Source of the DNA: Desulfarculaceae bacterium
Lineage (GTDB): Bacteria; Desulfobacterota; Desulfarculia; Desulfarculales; Desulfarculaceae
Direction: 5' to 3'
Assembly: GCA_021737645.1 (NCBI GenBank)
Contig: JAIPDO010000025.1
Coordinates: 1 to 53,328, forward strand
Length of the DNA: 53,328 nt
Shown here piece after piece: positions 17,141 to 25,109 of this stretch (positions within the stretch are counted from its first letter, which is position 1; the number at the start of each line of letters is the position of its first letter). Below the pieces are notes generated by a model. That model did no database searches and was not told the origin of the DNA. It saw only the letters and a list, made by a program, of their open reading frames with translations. The position numbers and the translations under genes were made by a program.

Positions 17141-17442
17141 TGGTCCCCAGCCAGGCGCTCGGAGAAATAGCCGGAAAGCTCGGGGGGCAGCAGGCAGCGC
17201 CGCCGGTAGGCCAGCTCCGGGTCGCTCAACTCCAGCCACAACTCCCCGCGCTCGCGGCGCAGGCGGGCGGTGGCGCCGGGCCGGGCGTCCAGGCGGCCCG
17301 CCTCCTGGGCCAGGGAGCGGTACAGGCGATACAGCCGGTGCACCCGCCCACCCCGCTGACCGGCGAACCGGGCGAAGTTCCGGTTGCGGCTGGGCGGGGA
17401 CGGGTCCTTGAGCAACGCCAATACTTGTTCAAACACGCTCAT
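17137..17442 (-). CDS. Conserved-looking small basic protein, unknown
   Basis: The protein has 101 residues and no family I recognise. It is rich in Arg and Leu, with RGGRVHRLYRLYRSLAQEAG, a likely basic helix, in the first half and LWLELSDPELAYRRRCLLPPEL in the second. It is translationally coupled to the NUDIX gene by an ATGA overlap, which supports it being real and functionally linked. The basic first half could bind nucleic acid; that is a guess. Confidence 0.6.
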   Translation of the reverse strand: MSVFEQVLALLKDPSPPSRNRNFARFAGQRGGRVHRLYRLYRSLAQEAGRLDARPGATARLRRERGELWLELSDPELAYRRRCLLPPELSGYFSERLAGDQ

Positions 17443-17651
17443 GGGCCAGATTCACGCCGTAAAAAGGTTTTTGTCGAGAGCTTTTAATATAACCGATTTC
17501 AGCAGCCGAGTCTTGCGGGGGCCGGGCGGCTTGTCACCCGGGGCCGCCTGTGGCAAGCTGAAGCCGGTTCACATCTCTTAGCCCGCGTATTTCATGGCGG
17601 CTGGGCGGCATTGACCAACGATTTAATATTGATGAGGCCCTAAGGAGCGAC

Positions 17652-18455
17652 ATGAGTCCGACACCAGAATATGTACGCGTTCAGCGCCAAGGCCCAGTGG
17701 TCACCGTGACCATGGACAACCCGGCCACCATGAACGGCATGGACGACGAGATGGGCCCGCGCCTGGCCCGCACCCTGGAGGGCCTGGCCCACGACGACCA
17801 GGCCAGGGTGGTCATCCTCACCGGGGCGGGGGGCAACTTCAGCGGCGGGGGCAACCTGAAGCGGGCGGCGGCCTTTCTTGAAGAGCACCCCGGCCAGGGG
17901 GCGGGGCAGATCTTCGCCAACTATTTGCAGTACGTCATCCGGGTGGTGCTGGCGATCACCGAACTGCCCAAGCCGGTGATCTCAGCGGTGGAGGGCGCCG
18001 CCTCCGGGGCGGGCCTGGCCTGGATGGCCGCCGGGGACCTGGTGGTGGCCGCCACCGACGCCCGCTTGGTGCCCGGCTTCCTCAAGGTGGGCCTGGTGCC
18101 CGGCGCGGGCACCACTTACCACTTTTCTCATTTGTTCGGCCCGGCCCTGACCGCCGAGATATTCTACCTGGGCGACACCCTGAGCCCCCAGCGGGCCCAT
18201 GAGCTGGGCCTGGTCACCCGTTTGTCTCCCGCGGGGGGAGCTCTGGACATGGCCCGGGAGCTGGCCCAAAAACTGGCCCAGGGCCCGGCTCAGGCCCTGG
18301 CCGCCACCAAGCGCCGCCTGGGCCAGGCGGTGCGCCAGGGGTTGGCCCCTCATTTGGAAGACGAGCGCCAAGGAGTAATCACCGCGGCGGACGATCCAGA
18401 ATTTGCCCGCCGGGTGGAGCGCTTTGTAAACAAAAGCGCATCCAAGGAGAAATAA
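17652..18455 (+). CDS. Enoyl-CoA hydratase/isomerase family protein
   Basis: The protein has 267 residues with the crotonase fold: GGNFSGGGNLKR and EGAASGAGLAWMAAGD give the oxyanion hole, and KVGLVPGAGTTYHFSHLFG is the catalytic loop. It lacks the Glu pair of classic hydratases, so the reaction may be isomerisation or hydrolysis. TAAGGAGCGAC gives a good ribosome site. The nitroreductase gene begins two bases after its stop, so the pair is an operon. It is about as far from the crotonase at 8742 as family members usually are; it is not a recent copy. Confidence 0.85.
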   Translation: MSPTPEYVRVQRQGPVVTVTMDNPATMNGMDDEMGPRLARTLEGLAHDDQARVVILTGAGGNFSGGGNLKRAAAFLEEHPGQGAGQIFANYLQYVIRVVLAITELPKPVISAVEGAASGAGLAWMAAGDLVVAATDARLVPGFLKVGLVPGAGTTYHFSHLFGPALTAEIFYLGDTLSPQRAHELGLVTRLSPAGGALDMARELAQKLAQGPAQALAATKRRLGQAVRQGLAPHLEDERQGVITAADDPEFARRVERFVNKSASKEK

Positions 18456-18457
18456 AC

Positions 18458-19123
18458 ATGGAATACGCCAAAGTAGTGGACAGCCGCCATTCCTGCCGGG
18501 GTTTCACCAACGACCCGGTCACCCAGCAGCAGGTGGAGCAGATAGCCGCCCTGGCGGCCAAGGCCCCTTCCTGGGGCAACACCCAGCCCTGGAAGCTCTA
18601 CGCCGTGGGCGGCGGCAAGGCCAAGGAGATTCGCCGCCGCCTGGTGGAGGCCATGATTTCCGAGCGGCCCCAGGAGCCGGATCTGATCATGCCCATGGCC
18701 TTTGCCGAAGGCATGAGTTCCCGCTACAAGGATCTTGGCCGCGCCCTGTTCAAGGTGCTGGGCATAGCCAGGGAGGACGCGGACAAGCGCTCCGCTCACT
18801 ACGCCAACAACTTCAGCGCCTTCGGAGCCCCCTGCCTGCTGTTCGTGACCGTGCCCAAGGATCAGACCAGCTACGCGGTGTTCGACGCCGGGGCCTTTGC
18901 CCACGGCCTGTGCCTGGCCGCGGCCAGCCTGGGGCTGGGCACGGTGATCCTGGCCGCCCTGGCCCGCTTCCCCGAGGAGGTGCGGGCGGTGGCGCCTATT
19001 CCCGAAGAGGAAGACCTGGTTATCGGAGTGGCCCTGGGCCATCCGGACCCCGAGGCCCCGGCCAACGGCTTCCGCAGCGTCCGCCAACCCCTGGAGGAGA
19101 TGCTGACCACCTTCGACCTCTAG
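18458..19123 (+). CDS. Nitroreductase family protein (FMN)
   Basis: The protein has 221 residues. The family start VVDSRHSCRGFTNDPVT, the FMN-contacting segment KAPSWGNTQPWKLYAV and the C-terminal LAAASLGLGTVILAAL then VIGVALGHPDPEAPAN are all present. It probably reduces nitro, quinone or enoate substrates with NAD(P)H as a dimer. It follows the enoyl-CoA hydratase gene by two bases with AAGGAG inside the upstream gene end. A stem-loop candidate lies 27 bases after the stop. Confidence 0.9.
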   Translation: MEYAKVVDSRHSCRGFTNDPVTQQQVEQIAALAAKAPSWGNTQPWKLYAVGGGKAKEIRRRLVEAMISERPQEPDLIMPMAFAEGMSSRYKDLGRALFKVLGIAREDADKRSAHYANNFSAFGAPCLLFVTVPKDQTSYAVFDAGAFAHGLCLAAASLGLGTVILAALARFPEEVRAVAPIPEEEDLVIGVALGHPDPEAPANGFRSVRQPLEEMLTTFDL

Positions 19124-19150
19124 AAGGCACCAGCCATCAATCAGGGCTCA

Positions 19151-19169
19151 GCCTAGCCGGGGGCTGGGC
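19151..19169 (+). terminator. Hairpin after the nitroreductase gene
   Basis: GCCTAGCC and GGCTGGGC pair (one G-T) around a GGG loop. The T-run is weak. It is the likely end of the crotonase/nitroreductase operon. Confidence 0.35.
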
Positions 19170-19334
19170 CCAATTCATTGAGTTGGCGAGTCTTTTGGTA
19201 GTATAGTGCTCCAGCCGAGACACGACGCCCTGGCCTGCCCTGCATCTTGATTTGTGTTTTGTTCCCAAAACGCACAATCACCCCATTGAGGCGGCCATTC
19301 GCTCCCTTGTCGCCATGTTGGAAAATGGGGAACC

Positions 19335-21998
19335 ATGCCTGATCACGCCCCGCCCCAAAAAATCGGTTTTTGGTTTGGGCTGCGCCGGGCGATGACTCCG
19401 CCCTCGGCGGGGGAGACCGGTGGGTTGCCCCAGTGGCGCGAACGCATGTTTTTCTTCACCCTGGGGCCCGGCCTGATTCTGGGCCTGTTGGCCTACCTCA
19501 TGGCCTTGCCGGTGTTGACCAGGGGCGGCCACTATCTGGTCATGACCCTGGACAGCGGCATGCTGGCCCTGACCCTGATCCTTTTTATCCTGCGCCGGCT
19601 CACCTTGACCATCAGGGTGGCGGTGCTTCTGCTGATGATCTATCTCATCGGCCTGGCTCTTTTGGTGACCATCGGACCCTTGAGCAGCGGGCCGTTTTGG
19701 CTGTTTATGATCCCCATCCTGGCCGCCCTGTACCTGGGCCGCCGTCCCGCCCTGGCGGGCCTGGCCCTCAACCTGGTCACCCTGCTGGTTATCGCCTGGT
19801 TCTATTACACCGGCCAGATGTCCTGGGCCGAGGATCTGGTGAACTACAGGGATCAATGGGCGATCATCGTGGCCAACTTCATATTCATCAACGCGGCCAC
19901 CGCCCTGCCGGTGGCCATCATGGTGGGCGGCCTGGAGACCTCCCTGGAGAGGCAGCGCAGCGTGGCCCAAGAGTTGGCCAAAGAGCGCGCCCGGCTCAAC
20001 CAGGAAGTGGCCGGCCGCCGCCAGGCCCAAGAAGCCCAGGCCAAGAGTGAGCAGCTATACCGCCTGGTGGCCGACAACGTGGGCGACAGCATCTGGATCG
20101 TGCGCCTGGCGGAGATGGCCTTGACCTACGTCAGCCCCTCGGTGCAGGCCATTTTGGGATACAGCCCCCAGGAGGCCATGTCCCTGGGCCTACAGGGTCT
20201 GCTCACTCCCCAGTCGCTGGCCCGGATTCAACGGCTTCTGGCGCAGGAGACAAGGCAAGACCCCACCCATCCGGACCCCAATCGCTCCCGCATAGTGGTT
20301 GTGGAGGGAGTCAAAGCGGACGGGGACAAGCTGTGGCTGGAGGTTTCGGGGCGCTTTTTGCGAGACCCCGGCGGCAAGCCCGAGGCCCTGCTGGGCATCG
20401 CCAGGGACGTCACCGAACGCCGCCGTAGCGAAGAAGCCTTGCGCCTGTCTGAACAGCGCTACCGCGATTTGTTCGATTCCATAACCGACCTGATCTACAC
20501 CCAGGATCTTGAGGGCCATTTCCTCAGCGCCAACCAGGCCACCGCCGCCATCTTCGGCTACCAGCCCGAGGAGTTGATCGGCCGCCCGGGCTCGGAGTTC
20601 ATGCTGCCCGAGCACCGCGAGGCCTTTAAAACCGAATACCTGCCCACCCTCAGTCGGATCGGCTTCATGGCCGGGTTGAGCCAATACCTGGACAGCCGGG
20701 GCGAGAAGCACTACATCGAATACCGCAGCACCCTGGTGCGCCCGGAAAAGGGCGAGCCCTACATCAGCGGCTCGGGCCGCGACGTAACCGACCGGATCGA
20801 GGCCCGCCGGCGCCTGAAACAGCTGGAGGCGCAGCTTTTGCAAAGCCAGAAGATGGAAGCCATGGGCACCCTGGCCGGCGGAATCGCCCACGACTTCAAC
20901 AATGTTCTGGCCTCCATGCTGGGCTTCACCGAACTGGTGCTGACCGACCTGCCCTCCGAATCACCCTGGCGCCACAATCTGGAACAGGTGCTCAAGGCGG
21001 GGGAGCGGGCCAAGGGCATGGTGCGCCAGATACTGAGTTTTTCGCGCCAGAGCGAATCCAGCCGCAGGCCGGTGGCGGTGCAGCCGGTGGTGGTGGAGGC
21101 CCTGGAGTTGCTTCGCGCCTCCTTGCCCGCCACCATAACCGTGGCCAGCCACCTGGACGCCCCCCGGGAAATGGTGATGGCCGATCCCTCCCAGGTGCAT
21201 CAGGTAATGATGAACCTGGCCACCAACGCCTTTCAGGCCATGGGCTCCGGCGGCGGGGTGCTCAACGTGATCCTGGAGCCGGTGGAGTTGGGCTCCGAGC
21301 AGGCGGCCGCCTTCGCCGAGTTGGAGCCGGGGCCCTATCTGCGCCTGACGGTCAGCGACACCGGCCCGGGCATGGACCCCCAAACCATGCAGAGGATATT
21401 CGAGCCCTTTTTCACCACCAAGGACAAGAGCGAGGGCTCGGGCATGGGCCTGGCCATGGTGCACAGCATCGTAAAGAACCACGGAGGCGAGGTTACTGTT
21501 CAGAGCCGCCCCGGCCGCGGCTCGATGTTCGAGGTCTATCTGCCCCGCCTGGCCAACGCGCCGGAGTCCCTCCCCAAAAGCCAGGCAAACCAGCGATCGA
21601 TCGGCGGCAGCGAGAGGGTGCTGTTGGTGGACGACGAGGAGCCGGTGGGCGAAATGGGCCGCAGTATGCTCGAGCGCCTGGGCTACCGGGTGAGCCTGTG
21701 CCGGTCTGGCCGTAATGCCCTTGACGTGGTGCGCGCCGCGCCCCAGGGTTATGACCTGGTAATCACCGATCTGACCATGCCCCATCTCTCCGGCGATGAA
21801 CTGGCCCGCCGGATCAATGAGATCGCCCCGGAGTTGCCGGTGGTGATCGCCACCGGCTACGGCGGGCACCTTTCCCGGGAAGGGCTGCCCCCCAACGTGC
21901 GCCTGATTCTGAGCAAGCCTTTCAGCAGCAGGGAAATGTCCCATGCGGTGCGCCGGGCTTTGAAGCCCGCCGGGAGCGGCGGCCGCCAAGAAGGATAA
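19335..21998 (+). CDS. Membrane PAS-PAS hybrid histidine kinase with receiver
   Basis: The protein has 887 residues. Residues 35-200 hold about six TM helices (MFFFTLGPGLILGLLAYLMA through FIFINAATALPVAIMV). After a coiled coil come two PAS domains with PAC ends (IARDVTERRRSEE and GSGRDVTDRIE), a HisKA with [13 protein letters not shown] (His about 517), a GHKL ATPase (DTGPGMDPQT, GSGMGLAMVHSI) and a C-terminal receiver with phospho-Asp in VITDLTMPHLSG (about 812) and Lys in LILSKPFS. All phosphotransfer residues are present, in contrast to the kinase at 11579. The target may be the receiver itself or another protein. It lies alone, upstream of the diguanylate cyclase. Confidence 0.92.
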   Translation: MPDHAPPQKIGFWFGLRRAMTPPSAGETGGLPQWRERMFFFTLGPGLILGLLAYLMALPVLTRGGHYLVMTLDSGMLALTLILFILRRLTLTIRVAVLLLMIYLIGLALLVTIGPLSSGPFWLFMIPILAALYLGRRPALAGLALNLVTLLVIAWFYYTGQMSWAEDLVNYRDQWAIIVANFIFINAATALPVAIMVGGLETSLERQRSVAQELAKERARLNQEVAGRRQAQEAQAKSEQLYRLVADNVGDSIWIVRLAEMALTYVSPSVQAILGYSPQEAMSLGLQGLLTPQSLARIQRLLAQETRQDPTHPDPNRSRIVVVEGVKADGDKLWLEVSGRFLRDPGGKPEALLGIARDVTERRRSEEALRLSEQRYRDLFDSITDLIYTQDLEGHFLSANQATAAIFGYQPEELIGRPGSEFMLPEHREAFKTEYLPTLSRIGFMAGLSQYLDSRGEKHYIEYRSTLVRPEKGEPYISGSGRDVTDRIEARRRLKQLEAQLLQSQKMEAMGTLAGGIAHDFNNVLASMLGFTELVLTDLPSESPWRHNLEQVLKAGERAKGMVRQILSFSRQSESSRRPVAVQPVVVEALELLRASLPATITVASHLDAPREMVMADPSQVHQVMMNLATNAFQAMGSGGGVLNVILEPVELGSEQAAAFAELEPGPYLRLTVSDTGPGMDPQTMQRIFEPFFTTKDKSEGSGMGLAMVHSIVKNHGGEVTVQSRPGRGSMFEVYLPRLANAPESLPKSQANQRSIGGSERVLLVDDEEPVGEMGRSMLERLGYRVSLCRSGRNALDVVRAAPQGYDLVITDLTMPHLSGDELARRINEIAPELPVVIATGYGGHLSREGLPPNVRLILSKPFSSREMSHAVRRALKPAGSGGRQEG

Positions 21999-22065
21999 AC
22001 GCCGCAAAGCTCCGTTATCATATGCTATGCTTCAGTTACTGAACTGAACCCCAGAGGGCCGTTCC

Positions 22066-24039
22066 ATGTGCGCTGATCAAGCAAATTCCGCCCTGCCTCC
22101 GCGGGCCTTTCTTAAATTTCTGCAATTGTATCTGCCCCTGGCCGCCCTGGTGCTGCTGGCGGCCTCCCTGGTTTACCTGACCCAAAAAAACACCCGCATA
22201 GAGGCCATAAAGGGACAGCAGACCAACATCGTGCGCCTGGAGCGCGAGGTATTGGAAACCGACCTGCTGACCCACGTCTCGGACGCGGTGTTCCTGGCCC
22301 GCCTCGCCTCCCTGGCCATGGACCGCCCTGATGGCCAGGTGCCCCTCAAGGACATTCTGGAGGAGGCCTTTTTGTATTTCAGCCAGAGCCAGAAGGTCTA
22401 CGACCAAGTGCGTTTTTTGGACGTGAAGGGCCGTGAGGTGGTGCGCATCAATCTTGACAAAGGCAACGCCTGGCTGGTGGACCAGAGGGAGTTGCAGGCC
22501 AAAAGCCAGCGCTACTACGTCAGTGCCGGGCTGGAAATGTCACCGGGCCAAGTCTACATATCGCCCTTTGATCTGAACATAGAGCGCGGCCGGTTGGAAG
22601 TACCCTACAAACCGACCCTGCGCTTCGTCAGCCCGGTGGAAGACCCCGGCGACGGCCTGTTGGGAGTGGTGGTGCTCAACTTCCTGGGCGACCGCCTGTT
22701 GGACCGCCTCCGCCGGGCCTCCCGCAAGGGGGAAAACGAACTTTTTCTGGTGAACCAACGGGGCTGGTGGCTGGTGGGCCCCGACCCGGAACACGAGTGG
22801 GGGCACTCCATCAGCAAACGGGCCACCTTCAGCATGGCCTCCGCCTTCCAGCAGGCCTGGCGCGACATCGCCCCGGAGAAAGATGGCCAGGTGGTGACCC
22901 CCAACGGGCTGTTCACCTACCAGTCGGTGGCGCTTTTGGATAAGGTCCAGTCCACGGGGCCGGCTGCCCCGCCCACCCGCCTGGACGACCACTGGTGGGT
23001 TATCTCCCGGGTGCCCCCGGAGGTGCTGGCCCTGCCTTGGCTGCCGGCCATGTTCTGGATCTGCGCCGGGGTGATGCTGCTCATGGCCGGGGTGGTGTGG
23101 CTGTGGGCCATGGCCAGGGTGCGCCGGGCCGTGGCCGAAGGCGAGGCCCTGCGCAACCAGCGCCGCCTGGAATACATCACCAACACCTCCCAGGACGCCA
23201 TTACCCTGGTGGACACCCAGGACCAGGTGCAGTTCTGGAACTTGGCCGCCGAACGCCTTTTCGGCTACAACCGCAAAGAGGCCCTGGGCCAAAGCTTGCA
23301 CAGCCTGGTGGCCCCGCCGGAACAACACGGCAGCGTTTCCAAGGGCCTGGAGGTTTTCAGCCACACCGGGCAAGGCCTCATCTTCGAGGGCCGCCGGGAG
23401 GTGTTGGCCAAGCGCAAGGACGGCTCCCACTTCCCCGCCGAGGTGAGCGCGTCGGCCTTTTCCCTGGACGGGCAGTGGTATGCCGCGGGCAGCGTGCGCG
23501 ACATAACCGAGCACAAGCAAAACGAGGAGGCTCTCAAGCGACTGGCCAACACCGATGGCCTCACCGGGGTGCTCAACCGCCGCCGCTTCATGGAGCTGTC
23601 CCGCCAGGAAGTGGCCCGTAGCCAGCGCTACGGCGGACTCTTGTCCCTTATCATGCTGGACGTGGACCACTTCAAGGCGGTCAACGACAGCTTTGGACAC
23701 GAAGTGGGCGACGAGGTGCTGGTGTCGCTGGCCAAGGTGTGCCGCCATGTGCTCAGGCAAGTGGACTTTTTCGGGCGGGTGGGCGGCGAAGAGTTCATGG
23801 CCTTGCTGCCCGAGACCGGCCTGGAAGCGGCGTATCTGGTGGCCGAGCGCCTGCGCAGCGAACTAGAGCGGCACCCGGTAAGCGGCAGTAAGCCGGAGAT
23901 CAGAGTGACCATCAGCCTGGGGGTGGCTCAGTTGGCCCCGGAGATGCGCCTGAGCGATCTGATGCGGACGGCTGACGACGCCATGTACCGGGCCAAGCAA
24001 AACGGCCGCAACCGGGTGGAAATCTCGGACCAGAAATAG
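22066..24039 (+). CDS. Membrane diguanylate cyclase with sensor and PAS domains
   Basis: The protein has 657 residues. A TM helix (LYLPLAALVLLAASLVYLT), a periplasmic sensor of about 300 residues resembling dCache modules (DVKGREVVRINLD, YYVSAGLEMSPGQVYISPF), a second TM (MFWICAGVMLLMAGVVWLW), PAS and GGDEF follow in order. The GGDEF signature is intact as GRVGGEEFMAL (about 572), with an inhibitory-site RQVD five residues ahead, so it should make cyclic di-GMP and be feedback-inhibited. The metal-binding Asp is in MLDVDHFKAVND. It lies 67 bases after the hybrid kinase gene on the same strand and repeat B follows it. Confidence 0.93.
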   Translation: MCADQANSALPPRAFLKFLQLYLPLAALVLLAASLVYLTQKNTRIEAIKGQQTNIVRLEREVLETDLLTHVSDAVFLARLASLAMDRPDGQVPLKDILEEAFLYFSQSQKVYDQVRFLDVKGREVVRINLDKGNAWLVDQRELQAKSQRYYVSAGLEMSPGQVYISPFDLNIERGRLEVPYKPTLRFVSPVEDPGDGLLGVVVLNFLGDRLLDRLRRASRKGENELFLVNQRGWWLVGPDPEHEWGHSISKRATFSMASAFQQAWRDIAPEKDGQVVTPNGLFTYQSVALLDKVQSTGPAAPPTRLDDHWWVISRVPPEVLALPWLPAMFWICAGVMLLMAGVVWLWAMARVRRAVAEGEALRNQRRLEYITNTSQDAITLVDTQDQVQFWNLAAERLFGYNRKEALGQSLHSLVAPPEQHGSVSKGLEVFSHTGQGLIFEGRREVLAKRKDGSHFPAEVSASAFSLDGQWYAAGSVRDITEHKQNEEALKRLANTDGLTGVLNRRRFMELSRQEVARSQRYGGLLSLIMLDVDHFKAVNDSFGHEVGDEVLVSLAKVCRHVLRQVDFFGRVGGEEFMALLPETGLEAAYLVAERLRSELERHPVSGSKPEIRVTISLGVAQLAPEMRLSDLMRTADDAMYRAKQNGRNRVEISDQK

Positions 24040-24088
24040 CTTCCAAATGATGTTCTTATAATCGGGGCGCGGCTTGTATCCGGCCCGT

Positions 24089-24212
24089 CCCGGCACAGCC
24101 AGCCGCCGGCAGACAAGGCGCCTGGCGAGTAAGGGCCGTAGGCGTAGCAAATGTTACGTCGAGGCCCGAGCGAAGCCAGCAACACAGCATGCCGGTGGCT
24201 GGCGAAGCCGGA
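24089..24212 (+). repeat. Dispersed intergenic repeat, copy B
   Basis: The unit runs from CCCGGCACAGCCAG to GGCTGGCGAAGCCGGAT, with imperfectly inverted ends. It matches copy C (42097-42222, opposite strand) at CCGGCAGACAAGGC, GGCGTAG, TACGTCGAGGCCCGA and ATGCCGGTGGCTGGCG. It lies between the cyclase gene and the convergent Crp/Fnr gene. Confidence 0.75.
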
Positions 24213-24216
24213 TGAT

Positions 24217-24915
24217 CTAGGCCGGAGCCACCACCAGGCTCTTACCCCTCTGCACCACCCGCCCCGCCTCGCGCAGGGTCTTCATGGCCCGAGTGATGCT
24301 CACCCGGTGGGCCCCCACCAAAAAGCTGAGTTCCTCGTGGGTGAAGGGCATGGCCAGCTCCCGGCCCTCCCCGGACGGGCGGCCGTGCTCTCTGGCCACC
24401 TGCCACAGCACCTGGTGCAGGCGCTCCTCCAGGTGGGTGGCCGACATGCTGCCCACCCGCTGGGTGAGGCTGTCGATGCGCCGGCTGAGGTTGCGTATCA
24501 CCTGCAGGCCGATGTTGGGGTGCCCCAGCACCAGGGCCTCGAAGCCTTCGCGAGAGAAACCGCAGGTGAGGGTCTCCTCCAGGCACACCGCGCTCAGGGG
24601 AAACTCCTCCTCGGAGGTGAGCATGCCCTCGCCCAGAAAGTCGCCGCCTGCCCGGAGGTCCAGGATCAGCTCGTTGCCCTCGGCGGTCACCTTGCACAGC
24701 TTGACCCGCCCCGCCTTGACCAGGAACATGCGCCGGGCGGGCTCGCCCTGCGTAAAGATGGTTTCGCCTTTTTGGTAACGGCGGCGCTGGGCCGCCTGGG
24801 CCAGGGCCTCCATTTCCGGAGGGCTGAGGTTGGCGAAAACCCAAAGGCTGCCCAAACAGACAGGGCTAAGCTCCATCTGGTCTCCGGCCAACTGCCTGCA
24901 CAAGCATGAACTCAT
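24217..24915 (-). CDS. Crp/Fnr-family transcriptional regulator
   Basis: The protein has 232 residues. The cyclic-nucleotide-binding-like barrel (YQKGETIFTQGEPARRMFLV, DFLGEGMLTSEEE) is followed by the dimer helix and a winged HTH (FTHEELSFLVGAHRVSITRA). The N-terminus carries Cys4, Cys6 and Cys20 (MSSCLCRQ...SPVCLG) and two more cysteines (AVCLEETLTCGF) sit near residue 110, so an Fnr-like Fe-S or redox sensor is possible, though the spacing differs from E. coli FNR. It is divergent from the large coiled-coil gene with 194 bases between. That gap has a perfect inverted repeat and a promoter. Confidence 0.88.
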   Translation of the reverse strand: MSSCLCRQLAGDQMELSPVCLGSLWVFANLSPPEMEALAQAAQRRRYQKGETIFTQGEPARRMFLVKAGRVKLCKVTAEGNELILDLRAGGDFLGEGMLTSEEEFPLSAVCLEETLTCGFSREGFEALVLGHPNIGLQVIRNLSRRIDSLTQRVGSMSATHLEERLHQVLWQVAREHGRPSGEGRELAMPFTHEELSFLVGAHRVSITRAMKTLREAGRVVQRGKSLVVAPA

Positions 24916-24972
24916 GACGCCTCACCTTTGGTTTTGTCTTTTGTCAAAAACCATGATGACACATCCAGGCAG

Positions 24973-25002
24973 CCGGGTCTGTAGCGGCGGCTACAGACCC
25001 GG
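24973..25002. promoter_or_regulatory. Perfect 13-bp inverted repeat between divergent genes
   Basis: CCGGGTCTGTAGC and GCTACAGACCCGG are exact inverted copies around GGCG, extended by AGGC and GCCT outside. It lies 14 bases ahead of the -35 box of the coiled-coil gene. It may be an operator for the Crp/Fnr protein, a terminator-like hairpin, or a structured RNA element. Confidence 0.5.
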
Positions 25003-25016
25003 CCTGGTTAAAACAG

Positions 25017-25045
25017 TTGACACGGCTTGGGTATGGCCGCAATAT
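25017..25045 (+). promoter_or_regulatory. Sigma70-type promoter of the coiled-coil/lysozyme-like gene
   Basis: A consensus TTGACA (25017-25022), a 17-base spacer and CAATAT (25040-25045) stand 65 bases ahead of the TTG start. Confidence 0.55.
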
Positions 25046-25109
25046 TGCTGATATGACGTACTAAACCGCTCTGGTTAACTCTGGGGCTTTCTTATAGCCG
25101 GGAGCCGCG

